Shown: piece by piece, positions 23,831 to 59,659 of the stretch
Position numbering within the stretch: the first letter of the stretch is position 1
Layout of the letters: every line of letters starts with the position of its first letter
From: Hemibagrus wyckioides
Lineage: Eukaryota; Chordata; Actinopteri; Siluriformes; Bagridae
Direction of reading: 5' to 3'
NCBI RefSeq assembly: GCF_019097595.1
Contig: NC_080732.1
Location: 5,607,354 to 5,671,353, forward strand
Length of the DNA stretch: 64,000 nt
Position numbers and translations under genes: made by a program
The notes under the pieces: generated by a model
What the model saw: the letters and a program-made list of their open reading frames with translations, nothing else
The model's database searches: none
Told to the model about the DNA's origin: nothing

Positions 23831-26800
23831 ATCATCTTTATGAAGAACTTTTCCTGTTTGGATAAGAAGGTAAACTGAAGGATATTTTAACAGCCCAGCT
23901 TGTAACGGACTTAACTCGTTTTTTAAGCTAACAAACTAAAACATTAGCGGATTTTTAATGTTCTTGACTGTTTCCAAGTAACTAATTTCACCCGTTTTAA
24001 TATTCATAAATAACGAAACTCATCCCAGTCGCTTACAGAAAGCTAATTGTCGTTAGCCCATTATCTTCGTTAATAGTCATGTAGTTAATGTACGTTTATA
24101 ACTGAGTGTAATGTTAGCCTAGCTAAACCCTTTAGAGTTTTATATCTCGGTGTAATGTTAAAACTGTTGTCTAAAATAAGATGTTTGTCACCGACTGTGC
24201 CGTGAGGAAACTTTTTTCTTTGCTTCAGCTATTGATTTACATCGCTAATAACTTTAACTTTATTTTTAAAGTAAGTACAACAAAACATAAAGTGAGTCGG
24301 CGAGTCGGTTCATTGATTCGATTCTTTGATGTGAACCCCTTAATGCACGTTGGGAACTAAGTCGAGGAGTCGAATCGGTACGAGTCGACTCCTTTGTGAA
24401 CTACACATCATTTTTGCACATGGACAAGAATGAATAAAGAGAGTATGGATAAAAAGTTAATTGAACTGTGCACCTTTTCGGCAGATGCAGCAGTATCAAA
24501 TGGACATTCCTGTGGAAAGAACATCTGACTTTATTCTTGGTAAAGTTTCCCTCTCATTTTTTTAATATTATATTGGTAAAATATTAATTTATTATGTATA
24601 GGGTTGTACTTTTTCTGATTTGGGACAGGGCCTGAGGTGTTATTAATTACATATTGGGTCTTTTATTTTAGATGGAGAATTTTGTCCAGCCTTTTATCCC
24701 GAATATGATGGTTATCTCCTCCTGCAGCAAAAGGAGCGTAAACTGGTAAGTAATAAAAAGTTCTACTAGAATAGCAGATATCCAGCTGGATTTATCATGT
24801 TAATGTTCTGTGCTCACGTATCAAGCATGTACCCTAATTCATTACAGATTACAATCGCGGACCCTAACGACCCAAATCGGGATGTCATGGCCGAGCTCTT
24901 TGGAGAAAGGCTGTCGTCTGCACTGACAGCAACTCCTGTCCCTGAATGCAGCGACATTGTGGAGACTCCAGTGACCTCAACCCCAAAGGAGGCGGAGTCT
25001 AACACTGCCCCTGCTTCGGAGGTGAATATTGAGCTGGACAGTTTTACAGTGTACTACAAAAATACTACACAGGAGGAAATATACAAATTCACTCCAGCTG
25101 TTTTAGTGCTGTTGTGTGTAATATTACTTTATTCCAGTTTAGAAACATTATGATGAATCTTTGTGTGTTGTCTTTCAGACTCATCAGTCAAGGAAAAAGC
25201 TCTGCAAGAGACCAGGCCTGCTCCTTTTCTCCATCCCACCAGAGCAGGAAGAGAAAGCCAACACACGGAGGAGAATAATCCCTAACCAGACTGAGGTGCA
25301 CAAGGTGCCCAGAGAGCCAGTCACTTTCTGCATCCCTCGATCTGAGGAAGAGGAAGAGGAAGAGGAGGCAAACAAAGCCAAAATGGTTTTTGGTGAATTG
25401 GCTGAACACCTGACAGCTACACCCCCTGCAGGAGGAGACATTGTGGATGTGCCTGCCCCTCTAAATACCACACCACCAAAGGACACAGAGCCTGGTGAAC
25501 TCTTGGATGATCACCTGACAGCTACTCCCCCTGCAGGAGGAGACATTGTGGATGTCCCTGCCCCTCTAAACACCACACCAACAAAGTAGGCGGAGCCAAA
25601 CACAGCCCCTGCTTCAGAGGTGAATATTGAGCTGGACAATTTCCCAGTGTATTATAACCATTAAACACTACACAGGAGGAAATATACAAATTCCACTCCA
25701 GCTGTTTTAGTGCTGTTGTGAGTAATATTACTTTATTTCAGTTTAGAAACATTGTGATGAATCTTTGTGTGATGTCTTTCAGACTAGTCAGTCAGGGCAA
25801 AATCTATGCAAGAGACCAGGCCTGGAAAGGAAACAGAAAAAGGCAGAGAAAGCCAACTTGCGGAAGAAAAAAGAACAAAAGCAGACTGAGGTGCACAAGG
25901 TAGAACAGAGTTTTTAACCTATTGTTATTAACTGAAACACTTTTCTTGACTTTCTGAACTTTCTTTGTAGTTTTGAAACATTACATTGACCCTGTGTGTG
26001 TTCTCCCTCAGACTCTGTCCCAGAAAAAAACCCTCAAACCCTGCATCCGCTTACCGGGAGAAAAGGACAAGTTGGACACTGTTGGTGATCCCTTTTCTAA
26101 AAAGAAAAAGAAACGAGTCCGCTTCTGCCTCCCTCCAACCACAGAAGTAGAGCAGAAGGATGAAAAGAAGAAACATGGCCGAAAACAGAAATCTGCAAGG
26201 TTGGACTAGTCACACTAACATGACTAGTTTCCACGCCCTGTAAATATGTAAATAGTAGAATAAAGTTTTGTGACAGTATCTCAATGCTGGTTGTGTGAAA
26301 TGCCTTCTGAAAGCTGATTGGCTGAAGTCTGCCATGTTTCTGAAGTTAGTCAGTAGTGATTATAAATCCAGTTACAGATTGATGCAGCACACCAAATTCA
26401 TCTGCTTCTGAGAAATGACTATTTCAACTTAACTCTGACTCTTTTCATATTTCAAAACTTTACAGATCATCTCAGAATCCTATCTATATATCTCACACTA
26501 TGTGGTTTGGGTAATTCTGTGAAGGTGTTCATGAAGTACAGCTGTTTGAGTAAACCAGCTCCATCCACTTGTGGCAGACAGACTGTTTACATATTTCACT
26601 CTTTTTTCACAATTTTATTCCAAAAAAAATCTATGGAATAGTTTGGAAAAATTGGTTTTACATATTATTTAAATGACTGTAAATTGGAATATTTACAATC
26701 ATTTAAATAATACGTACGTACCTAACCCATACGTGGTTCCAGCTACTAAATTGTGAGCCCATATTAGTATGGTGAAAATCTAAGATACCAGTCAGTGTGG

Positions 26801-27207
26801 ACAGGACACGGAAACTTTGATTATATCTGAAAGACCTTCTGTTGTGTGACCATGTTTTAATAACCCTAAGAATAAATGGGTTTTCTTTTACCTTTCGGCT
26901 TTCTGGTCTAATAAATTGATCAGAGAAACTGGGTTACAAGACTGTTGTTCTACATCTACCCACAGAGCTTCTTTAGGTTTCTGTATCCAGCTGAGGAAGA
27001 TCCTGGCCTGTACTGCCCATACATAATATTTAAGGTTTGGGAGAGCCCATCCATCTTCATCAGTGGGCAGTTTTAAAGTCTTTTGGTGTACAGTACACTG
27101 TATATATGAATGCTGACTTTGGACTTGAAACAAAATGAACCATAAAAAGTAACCACTGAATCTACTTAATAAAAGCTTGCAAATTTGAGTAATATTGGCA
27201 AATTGAA
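23570..27207 (+). repeat. Tandem gene-block copy 2
   Basis: Colinear with copies 1 and 3. It lacks the GC-rich 5' segment before the GA run (compare 23765-23830 with 18355-18640) and the E-box insert. Confidence 0.9.
24485..26209 (+). pseudogene. Unrecognised tandem gene, copy 2, truncated by a nonsense codon
   Basis: Exons match the other copies: 24485-24539, 24672-24745, 24848-25048, 25179-25646, 25783-25899 and 26012-26209. In the long exon a TAG at 25587-25589 replaces the GAG codon present in copies 1 and 3, removing the second half of the exon and the two Lys-rich exons with the RVRFC motif. The 5' promoter/UTR segment is also missing. Downstream exons remain otherwise open, and the last has its own variant (KLDTVGDPFSKKKKKRV). 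It may still make a shortened protein of about 246 residues or be a target of nonsense-mediated decay. I treat it as a recent pseudogene or truncated paralogue. Confidence 0.6.
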
Positions 27208-27637
27208 TTGATCAGGCTGTGTTAGGTGAACTTTCAAGCGAAAGCAGTAGTTAAACTGAACATTTTCAGTAAACTGTACTTAAGGGCATCTAGTGTATTG
27301 GACTAAAAGCCTCACTCGAAGTTCACTGTTGCAAATATCTGGCGCAATGCATTGGCACAAAAAACAATGAATACAGTTTTATAGTGAATACATTTAGCTC
27401 CTAATTGTAAATATATTTTTACAGATGAGGTTATTAATCTTTATTCATTCAAAGGCACATTTGATTAGTTTTACCGAAGAGTATTACAGTGTAACCATCA
27501 TTTGAGGCGATTTCTTTTACACAATATATAATTTGAACCTTATTTTAAGTTTAATATTAATTATGACTAAAAAACATTGTGCCCACACTCTATGACCTTT
27601 CTATAACATGCGTTGTAATGGATTATATATATATGTA

Positions 27638-27668
<31 letters not shown>

Positions 27669-27724
27669 GTAAGTAATGGATTATATATAAACCCATTCAT
27701 ATGCCTTTATCACCTGAAATATAT

Positions 27725-28185
27725 GGCAATAGCTGGCGGAGGACCTCACCTGGTCACTCAACACCAGCTCCATCACCAAGAAAGCCCAGCAGTGTCTCTA
27801 CTTCCTGCGAAGGCTGAGGAAGGCTCATCTTCCACCTCCCATCCTGACCACCTTCTACAGAGGGACCATCAAGAGCATCCTGAGCAGCTGCATGAGTGCC
27901 TGGTTTGGGAATTGCACCGTCTCGGATTGCAAGACCCTGCAGCGGATAGTGAGGACAGCTGAGAGAAGATGATCGGAGTCTCTCTTCACTCTATTATGGA
28001 CATTTACTCCACATGTTTCATCTGCAAAGCAAACAGCATTGTGGATGAGCCCACACACCCCTCACACAAACTCTTCACCCTTCTGCCATCCGGAAAGAGT
28101 ACCGAAGCATTTGGACCCGCATAACCAGACTGTTGAACAGCTTCTTCCCTCAGGCAATCGGGTATCTCAACAGAGAACTGAACTG
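27725..28185 (+). mobile_element. LINE ORF2 C-terminal fragment
   Basis: The + strand reads [40 protein letters not shown] and [20 protein letters not shown]. This is the stretch after the reverse transcriptase core common to fish non-LTR elements, with a frameshift before the C-terminus. It ends at a CA microsatellite. 5'-truncated and inactive. Confidence 0.75.
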
Positions 28186-28189
28186 AATT

Positions 28190-28227
<38 letters not shown>

Positions 28228-30052
28228 GCTGTCAGGTCACCAGGCACAAGCTAATGTTGGATCGATTCAAATAAATACTGGAACGCAAAACATGAAAATC
28301 GAACATTTTCCGGATTTCTGATTCGTTGAATCAGGGAAATTTTTCAATTATTTAACGACTGAATACTGCATCTACTTATTCAAAAGAAATAAATCAGTTT
28401 TCATTTGTAAAGAAAATGTGAAAATAATAGGGTTCCGCAAATTTTAAATGAGATATCTAGGCACGTTTGCGACACAATCAGCGATGAAACGCCAGGAGCA
28501 GCAACAGATGACTTTAATGTAATCATGGATGGAAAGAAAGAATGGAGATGTGACTTGGTTGACTCAGTAAATTAGCTCAGGTCAGGATAATCATATTTTC
28601 ATGAACATTCTGTGTAGCATGAAAATGAGTTGACTTTAAACGTGCATTTTCTCTCAGCAATGTAGGACAAGCAGACTCTGGATGCTAATGTTAGACTCAA
28701 TATGTTCATAACTCAATGGTTTTCATATCAGAGGACAGATGAGGTGGATAGTTAGGATACATAGACAGATGGGATTGAATGAATAGATGGAGGACAATGT
28801 TCTTTATATATTTTTTATGTTTGTGAGATTGTGTGACAATCTTGCATCCTGTGTACCAAATAAGTAGTGTATCTATTGTGTTATCTATTTTCCCATTCTT
28901 TTGGATTACAGAAGTAGGAATTACAGATCATTACTTCCTACCCTGCTATAATACAGTGTTGGAGGCATAAAATGATCTTTTTTAAGTATTTGTGCTCCTC
29001 AGAAAATTAGCACCAGGAATGTAAATATTTTCATTTGTCATTAACTAAGGGTGGTTTATGCATGAGAGACAATTATTAAAGTAATGATCAACATTTTCAA
29101 ATCATTGCTATAAAAATGATAAAACTATATTACATATTAATTTTGCAAAAATAGTGATTCAACACACACAGTTCATAAAAGCTTTTTGCTTTTTCTGCTC
29201 TAAACCCCTGCGGTTTGGTGGATGTGTCTCTGACAGACGTCCTGTGCAACAAGTGATTTATTTCACATTTTCAGCGGTTAGTTTGAAATAAAAATTTGTT
29301 TAACAGAGGAAATCGAGTCTCACATTATTTAAATTTTATTCACACACAAAACATTAATGGTGAACATTTTTGACATTTTAAAATGATTCTCTCAAGTCTT
29401 GCCGATCGGCCCCGATTACACAATAAAGAAAGTAAGACATCTTTTTTATATAAACAGTTTAGTAGTCTACTTTTCTTTTTTACAGAATTTATCATTATAA
29501 TCAACTTAATTGTTTACTGGATTTTGTATCACCATTGTCCCTAAATGTGTAAATGCAGGAAATGGGATTCAAATCAAAAACATTTCCCCCCCAGCTCTTG
29601 ACAATGATATATGAAATGTATCACAGAAGAAGGGGGAAAAAATAAAACCAAAGTAGACTCATGTATACTACATGCAAGAGCTCTTGTAAACTGTGGCTTT
29701 CTTCCCAAATCTTTCCTAGCTAAGTGCCATTACTTTTACATGTTCACTTTGCAATTCTACCATTATAAAGTCCCAATGTCCTCAAACGAGCACTTCCTAA
29801 TTAGGTAAAAAGCACTATACAAATAAATTGAATTGAATTTCGGGGTACAATTTGTCCAGAAATCATAGACAAACTGAACAGTTTCTCATGAAAATGTCTC
29901 ATTTTCATGTATTGTATGTAATTTATATAGTTTTCACTCCTAGAGGCAATATTTTGAACACGTCGGAGCTCATCTGGAAAAGCATGAAACTGTTCATTGT
30001 GTTTTTAAAGACTATGACTACAGTACTTATAATAATACATATATATTCAATG

Positions 30053-30088
<36 letters not shown>

Positions 30089-30479
30089 CATTGGCTTCAC
30101 ATAGTAGGATCCTCACTGCCTTGAAGATTTTGAACTTACTGTATTTCAGACTATTCACGTCAGACACATTCAAGTTATTGAAGTATTCAGAAGTACTCAG
30201 GTTAATCCAGCTGCTGATGACTTTAAAGAGAGATGGCCTGCTTTCTTTTGTGAAGCTGAGGTGAATCTACAATATCTTACAGTATAAAAATCATTAGTTG
30301 ATCATTGTAAAAAAAAAAAAAAGTGTATTATTAAATTACATTTTCTATTTATGAAAACTTTATTTAAGAAACTCAGTAGAGAGAGAGAAAGAAGAAAAAA
30401 AGACTAAAATTGCCATGGAAGCAAATTTAAATAGAATTAATTTTGAAAATGTCTGTATGTATATATTTTATATATATAT

Positions 30480-30963
30480 TTCTTTCTACATTGTAAAACA
30501 ATGCTGAAGGCGGCCGAAATACACAATAATCTCGTTTGAACAGTTGATATTGAGATATGTCTGCTACTGATGCCTTCATAACGGCTCTAATCTGAGGTGC
30601 TGTTAATTGGTGATTTCTGAGGCTGGTAACTCTAAATGAACTTCTCCTCTGCAGCAGAGGTCAGTTTTGGTCTTGCTTTACTGGGATGGTCTTCATGTGA
30701 GCCAGTTTCATCATGGTGCTTGATGGGTTTTGCAAATGCACTCGACAATACTGTTCTTGCAAGAACTATTCCAGAACACCTGACCTTCGTGTCTTAAAAT
30801 AACAACTGACTGTTTTTTGTTGTCATTACATATGGATTACTTAAGTCCATGTGTGTTATTTCATAGTTTTGAAATCTCCAGTATTGTTCTAGAATGTAGA
30901 AAATAAATCCCTAAACAAAAAACATTGAATTAAAAGGTGTGTCCAAACTTTTGACTGGTAGTG
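30480..30963 (-). mobile_element. Internally deleted Tc1-like element, copy A
   Basis: The right end reads GTGTCCAAACTTTTGACTGG before a TA array, the terminal repeat of a widespread fish Tc1 element. Only flanking parts of the transposase region survive. The left terminal repeat is lost and replaced by TA-rich sequence. It matches, in opposite orientation, the element at 38233-38786. Confidence 0.8.
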
Positions 30964-30981
30964 TATATATATATATGTACA

Positions 30982-31026
<45 letters not shown>

Positions 31027-31344
31027 CTGTGTTGATGGTAGTGTAATAATGGACAATGCGAGCCAGATGTGTGGTCACTCAAGGGTTCTTCTTTTTATTG
31101 TCTGTGACAAACAGGACCATTGGTTGGTTATAATAACCCTAATTACATTTTTCACTGAATTACCGTCAACATATAATGGTCATAAATCTAAATAAAACAA
31201 CATACAAGAGAAAATGAAATATAAAACTGTACATTTCATTAATCACATCAACGCAGTGAAACAATGACCTTAAGTGACCTATATTTTATATATTTTAGTA
31301 AAGGAGATAGAACGCAAATCTTAAATGACAACACGTAACTCACC

Positions 31345-31550
31345 AAGTTTGTGCTTGGTGAGACACGGTGTAATATCCTAAAAAAAAAAAAAAAAAATAT
31401 CCTAAAAAAAAAAGGAAACCATGGAAACGGTGACGCTTCGAATCGGAATCGGAATGTTTCTAGGCAACGGAGAGTCAGAACGAGCGGCGGACTTACAGCG
31501 ACCAGCAGCGACTCAGAGAGAGAGAGAGAGAGAGAGAGAACTTTGTAATT

Positions 31551-31588
<38 letters not shown>

Positions 31589-31630
31589 TTTGTGATCGAG
31601 AGAGAGAGAGAGAGAGAACTTTGTGATCGA

Positions 31631-31676
<46 letters not shown>

Positions 31677-31684
31677 ACTTTGTG

Positions 31685-31722
<38 letters not shown>

Positions 31723-34700
31723 ATCATCTTTATGAAGAACTTTTCCTGTTTGGATAAGAAGGTAAACTGAAGGATATTTTAACAGCCCAGCTTGTAACGG
31801 ACTTAACTCGTTTTTTAAGCTAACAAACTAAAACATTAGCGGATTTTTAATGTTCTTGACTGTTTCCAAGTAACTAATTTCACCCGTTTTAATATTCATA
31901 AATAACGAAACTCATCCCAGTCGCTTACAGAAAGCTAATTGTCGTTAGCCCATTATCTTCGTTAATAGTCATGTAGTTAATGTACGTTTATAACTGAGTG
32001 TAATGTTAGCCTAGCTAAACCCTTTAGAGTTTTATATCTCGGTGTAATGTTAAAACTGTTGTCTAAAATAAGATGTTTGTCACCGACTGTGCCGTGAGGA
32101 AACTTTTTTCTTTGCTTCAGCTATTGATTTACATCGCTAATAACTTTAACTTTATTTTTAAAGTAAGTACAACAAAACATAAAGTGAGTCGGCGAGTCGG
32201 TTCATTGATTCGATTCTTTGATGTGAACCCCTTAATGCACGTTGGGAACTAAGTCGAGGAGTCGAATCGGTACGAGTCGACTCCTTTGTGAACTACACAT
32301 CATTTTTGCACATGGACAAGAATGAATAAAGAGAGTATGGATAAAAAGTTAATTGAACTGTGCACCTTTTCGGCAGATGCAGCAGTATCAAATGGACATT
32401 CCTGTGGATAGAACATCTGACTTTATTCTTGGTAAAGTTTCCCTCTCATTTTTTTAATATTATATTGGTAAAATATTAATTTATTATGTATAGGGTTGTA
32501 CTTTTTCTGATTTGGGACAGGGCCTGAGGTGTTATTAATTATATATTGGGTCTTTTATTTTAGATGGAGAATTTTGTCCAGCCTTTTATCCCGAATATGA
32601 TGGTTATCTCCTCCTGCAGCAAAAGGAGCGTAAACTGGTAAGTAATAAAAAGTTCTACTAGAATAGCAGATATCCAGCTGGATTTATCATGTTAATGTTC
32701 TGTGCTCACGTATCAAGCATGTACCCTAATTCATTACAGATTACAATCGCGGACCCTAACGACCCAAATCGGGATGTCATGGCCGAGCTCTTTGGAGAAA
32801 GGCTGTCGTCTGCACTGACAGCAACTCCTGTCCCTGAATGCAGCGACATTGTGGAGACTCCAGTGACCTCAACCCCAAAGGAGGCGGAGTCTAACACTGC
32901 CCCTGCTTCGGAGGTGAATATTGAGCTGGACAGTTTTACAGTGTACTACAAAAATACTACACAGGAGGAAATATACAAATTCACTCCAGCTGTTTTAGTG
33001 CTGTTGTGTGTAATATTACTTTATTCCAGTTTAGAAACATTATGATGAATCTTTGTGTGTTGTCTTTCAGACTCATCAGTCAAGGAAAAAGCTCTGCAAG
33101 AGACCAGGCCTGCTCCTTTTCTCCATCCCACCAGAGCAGGAAGAGAAAGCCAACACACGGAGGAGAATAATCCCTAACCAGACTGAGGTGCACAAGGTGC
33201 CCAGAGAGCCAGTCACTTTCTGCATCCCTCGATCTGAGGAAGAGGAAGAGGAAGAGGAGGCAAACAAAGCCAAAATGGTTTTTGGTGAATTGGCTGAACA
33301 CCTGACAGCTACACCCCCTGCAGGAGGAGACATTGTGGATGTCCCTGCCCCTCTAAATACCACACCACCAAAGGACACAGAGCCTGGAGAACACTTGGCT
33401 GAACACCTGACAGCTACTCCCCCTGCAGGAGGAGACATTGTGGATGTCCCTGCCCCTCTAAACACCACACCAACAAAGGAGGCTGAGCCAAACACAGCCC
33501 CTGCTTCAGAGGTGAATATTGAGCTGGACAATTTCCCAGTGTATTATAACCATTAAACACTACACAGGAGGAAATATACAAATTCCACTCCAGCTGTTTT
33601 AGTGCTGTTGTGAGTAATATTACTTTATTTCAGTTTAGAAACATTGTGATGAATCTTTGTGTGATGTCTTTCAGACTAGTCAGTCAGGGCAAAATCTATG
33701 CAAGAGACCAGGCTTGGAAAAGAAACAGAAAAAGGCAGAGAAAGCCAACCTGCGGAAGAAAAAAGAACAAAAGCAGACTGAGGTGCACAAGGTAGAACAG
33801 AGTTTTTATCCTATTGTCATTAACTGAAACACTTTTCTTGACTTTCTGAACTTTCTTTGTAGTTTTGAAACATTACATTGACCCTGTGTGTGTTCTCCCT
33901 CAGACTCTGTCCCAGAAAAAAACCCTCAAACCCTGCATCCGCTTACCGGGAGAAAAGGACAAGGAGGTGAAGAACTCAAAAAACACTTACAAGGAAAAGA
34001 AACGAGTCCGCTTCTGCCTCCCTCCAACCAGTGAAGTAGAGCAGAAGGATGAAAAGAAGAAAAATGGCAGTAAAAAGAGATCTGGAAGGTCGGACTAGTC
34101 ACACTTGACTATCCAACATGACTAGTTTCCACGCCCTGTAAATATGTAAATAGTAGAATAAAGTTTTGTGACAGTATCTCAATGCTGGTTGTGTGAAATG
34201 CCTTCTGAAAGCTGATTGGCTGAAGTCTGCCATGTTTCTGAAGTTAGTCAGTAGTGATTATAAATCCAGTTACAGATTGATGCAGCACACCAAATTCATC
34301 TGCTTCTGAGAAATGACTATTTCAACTTAACTCTGACTCTTTTCATATTTCAAAACTTTACAGATCATCTCAGAATCCTATCTATATATCTCACACTATG
34401 TGGTTTGGGTAATTCTGTGAAGGTGTTCATGAAGTACAGCTGTTTGAGTAAACCAGCTCCATCCACTTGTGGCAGACAGACTGTTTACATATTTCACTCT
34501 TTTTTCACAATTTTATTCCAAAAAAAAATCTATGGAATAGTTTGGAAAAGTTGGTTTTACATATTATTTAAATGACTGTAAATTGGAATAAATTTGTCCC
34601 GCCACTCCAATTTACAATCATTTAAATAATACGTACGTACCTAACCCATACGTGGTTCCAGCTACTAAATTGTGAGCCCATATTAGTATGGTGAAAATCT

Positions 34701-35000
34701 AAGATACCAGTCAGTGTGGACAGGACACGGAAACTTTGATTATATCTGAAAGACCTTCTGTTGTGTGACCATGTTTTAATAACCCTAAGAATAAATGGGT
34801 TTTCTTTTACCTTTCGGCTTTCTGGTCTAATAAATTGATCAGAGAAACTGGGTTACAAAATTGTTGTTCTACATCTACCCACAGAGCTTCTTTAGGTTTC
34901 TGTATCCAGCTGAGGAAGATCCTGGCCTGTACTGCCCATACATAATATTTACGGTTTGGGAGAGCCCATCCATCTTCATCAGTGGGCAGTTTTAAAGTCT
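31345..35000 (+). repeat. Tandem gene-block copy 3
   Basis: Colinear with the other blocks, with a longer interrupted GA region (31516-31718). Homology to copies 1 and 2 stops at about 35000 after GTTTTAAAGTCT and resumes, more diverged, at about 35873 (TTTTGGTGTATATTG). Confidence 0.85.
32377..34098 (+). CDS. Unrecognised repeat-containing protein, tandem copy 3
   Basis: Exons 32377-32431, 32564-32637, 32740-32940, 33071-33538, 33675-33791 and 33904-34098 join in phase to 369 residues. It has the same architecture as copy 1 but with only two 35-residue Thr/Pro modules, and a single long exon where copy 1 has two exons split by a 352-bp intron. The acidic run EEEEEEEE before ANKAKMVFGELAEHL is longer than in copy 1. 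The Lys-rich C-terminus carries KRVRFCLP. No premature stop. The 5' GC-rich segment and GA-rich UTR are present, so this copy may be functional. Function is unknown; the composition suggests a disordered, possibly nuclear protein. Confidence 0.6.
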
Positions 35001-36600
35001 GAAATTTACCTTTATGTCATTTACAGGCCCTGATAAACTTAGAAGTGGTACTATTAAGATCCCTAATATCATTATTCTTCAAGTTTAAAAAAGTCATGGA
35101 CAGTGTTGGGAAAAATGTAGAATTCAGTATAGTGCTTGTTTTTGCGGGGATGTGGTGAGCTTAGTGGTTAAGGTGTTGGGCTACTAATCGGAAGGTTCGA
35201 ATCTCAGGTCCACCAAGCTGCCACTGCCGGGCCCCTGAGCAAGGCCCTCAACCCTCAATTCCTCAGTTATAAATGAGATAAATGTAAGTCACTCTGGATA
35301 AGGGTGTCTGCCAAATGCCATCAATGTAATTGTTAGTAACAAGTGAGCAGGTGAGAATTATTACTTACACCCATAATACAGTCAGAAAAGTGACATCATG
35401 GATTCATTATATAGATTATAATTAAAAATAAATAAGCCCAAAATGCCCTGTCATATTTATTTAAAACACATATGCAACTCTAGCAGATATGTAAATATCT
35501 AAATTATCAGTACTCAATCACATCATGCTAAATACTCACTATACAGTATTACTTAATGCTAAGGTCCACTGAATAGTGTAAGTGATGGTTATAATTTATC
35601 CTTCCTCTGTCCAGAGTGTCACTATGTTTGAACATTTGCACACTTCCTGTTCCGGATTATCACCATAAAGCATTCCACATAAACGCAGCAAACTATATGG
35701 TGGATTTGCATAGGATCATTATATTATGACTAAAACCAAGAAAAAGAAAAAACAACGTTTTAAAATGATGCACAGTTTAAATAGATGTAAATGATCAAGC
35801 GAAAAACAGCAGTCAGTAGACGTATAAAGTGAAAAGAAATAATTATTCAGACACTTTTTGTTATTTAATATACTTTTGGTGTATATTGTATATCTAGATG
35901 TTGACTTTGGACTTGAAACAAATACATATGAACCAGAAAGTACACATAAAGAAACCTAGGTTTAAAAAACAAATAGATTTAGAGGGGGAAAAGTAAACAC
36001 TGTGATCAAATTATTACAGTACTGTCCAAAATCTGTAGATTATTTTGGAATTCCAACATCATATATTTTTTACTTCCCTGAAAAATATGTTACTGTCTGA
36101 TAAAGAAGACACGTGCTTACAATTACAGTTTGTGCTTAAACTGCTATATTTTTTGACTTTGGATTCTTGAAACTATTGTAAAATTGTGTTGAAAGTGTGG
36201 CCATGTTATGGTGCAGTTGGCAAATCGTACACATGTAACAATAACTCTGTGTGAATTGACACGTAATGACCCTAACAATTTCTAAGTGTTGATGTTATTA
36301 AGTGCTAATGCTGTATAAATACATTTTACTCATCAATTTCCATCATCCAACATATCTTTTTGCTTAAGAATACATAAAAGTTTTTAATCATATTTAGGTA
36401 AAAAGGTCAAAAGACTACTAAATATGTATTCCTCCTCACTGTAAATAGATAAAAAGGATTACTAATAAAATGTCATTTTAGAGACTGCTCATATGATTTA
36501 ATGCTAAATGTTCAATATATTTCCTTAAACTAAATCCTACAATATTTTATAGTTTACATTTTAATGTGTAAAGCCCTTACTGTAAATTTCTACCAGAAGA
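35000..36600. other. Convergent spacer between gene triplet and TRPA1
   Basis: No gene. A tRNA-headed SINE of a second type lies at about 35153-35330, with tail CACTCTGGATAAGGGTGTCT and CCAAATGCCAT. A diverged continuation of the tandem-unit flank starts at about 35873. The rest is AT-rich. Confidence 0.55.
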
Positions 36601-36602
36601 CA

Positions 36603-36608
36603 TTTATT
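36603..36608 (-). terminator. trpa1: TRPA1 polyadenylation signal
   Basis: AATAAA on the minus strand, 39 bp after the TGA at 36648-36650. It would give a very short 3' UTR; a longer alternative cannot be excluded. Confidence 0.5.
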
Positions 36609-36647
36609 GTTAGACATATCTGAGATTTCAAGGAGCTCTCCACATCA

Positions 36648-59539
<22,892 letters not shown>

Positions 59540-59659
59540 TGGGTTTCTCTTGCCAAAATAAATTTCAAAATGAAGACCTGTAAAGAGAAACAGAAACAAA
59601 AACAAAGTCATGGTTTGAAAACTAAAAGTATACAGTGAACAAGTGTGTTTTATTTTTTA

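Larger units (their letters stand above)
27207..31022. other. Spacer between tandem copies 2 and 3
   Basis: No host gene seen. Contents: TA microsatellites at about 27627-27670, 30055-30083 and 30962-31023; a LINE fragment at 27725-28185; a CA run at 28193-28222; a LINE tail at 29815-29840; an internally deleted Tc1-like element at 30480-30963. The rest is AT-rich. Confidence 0.6.

Noticed and set aside
27579..27962. 127-residue + strand gene
   Set aside because: Combines TA microsatellite with an out-of-frame reading of a LINE ORF2 fragment.
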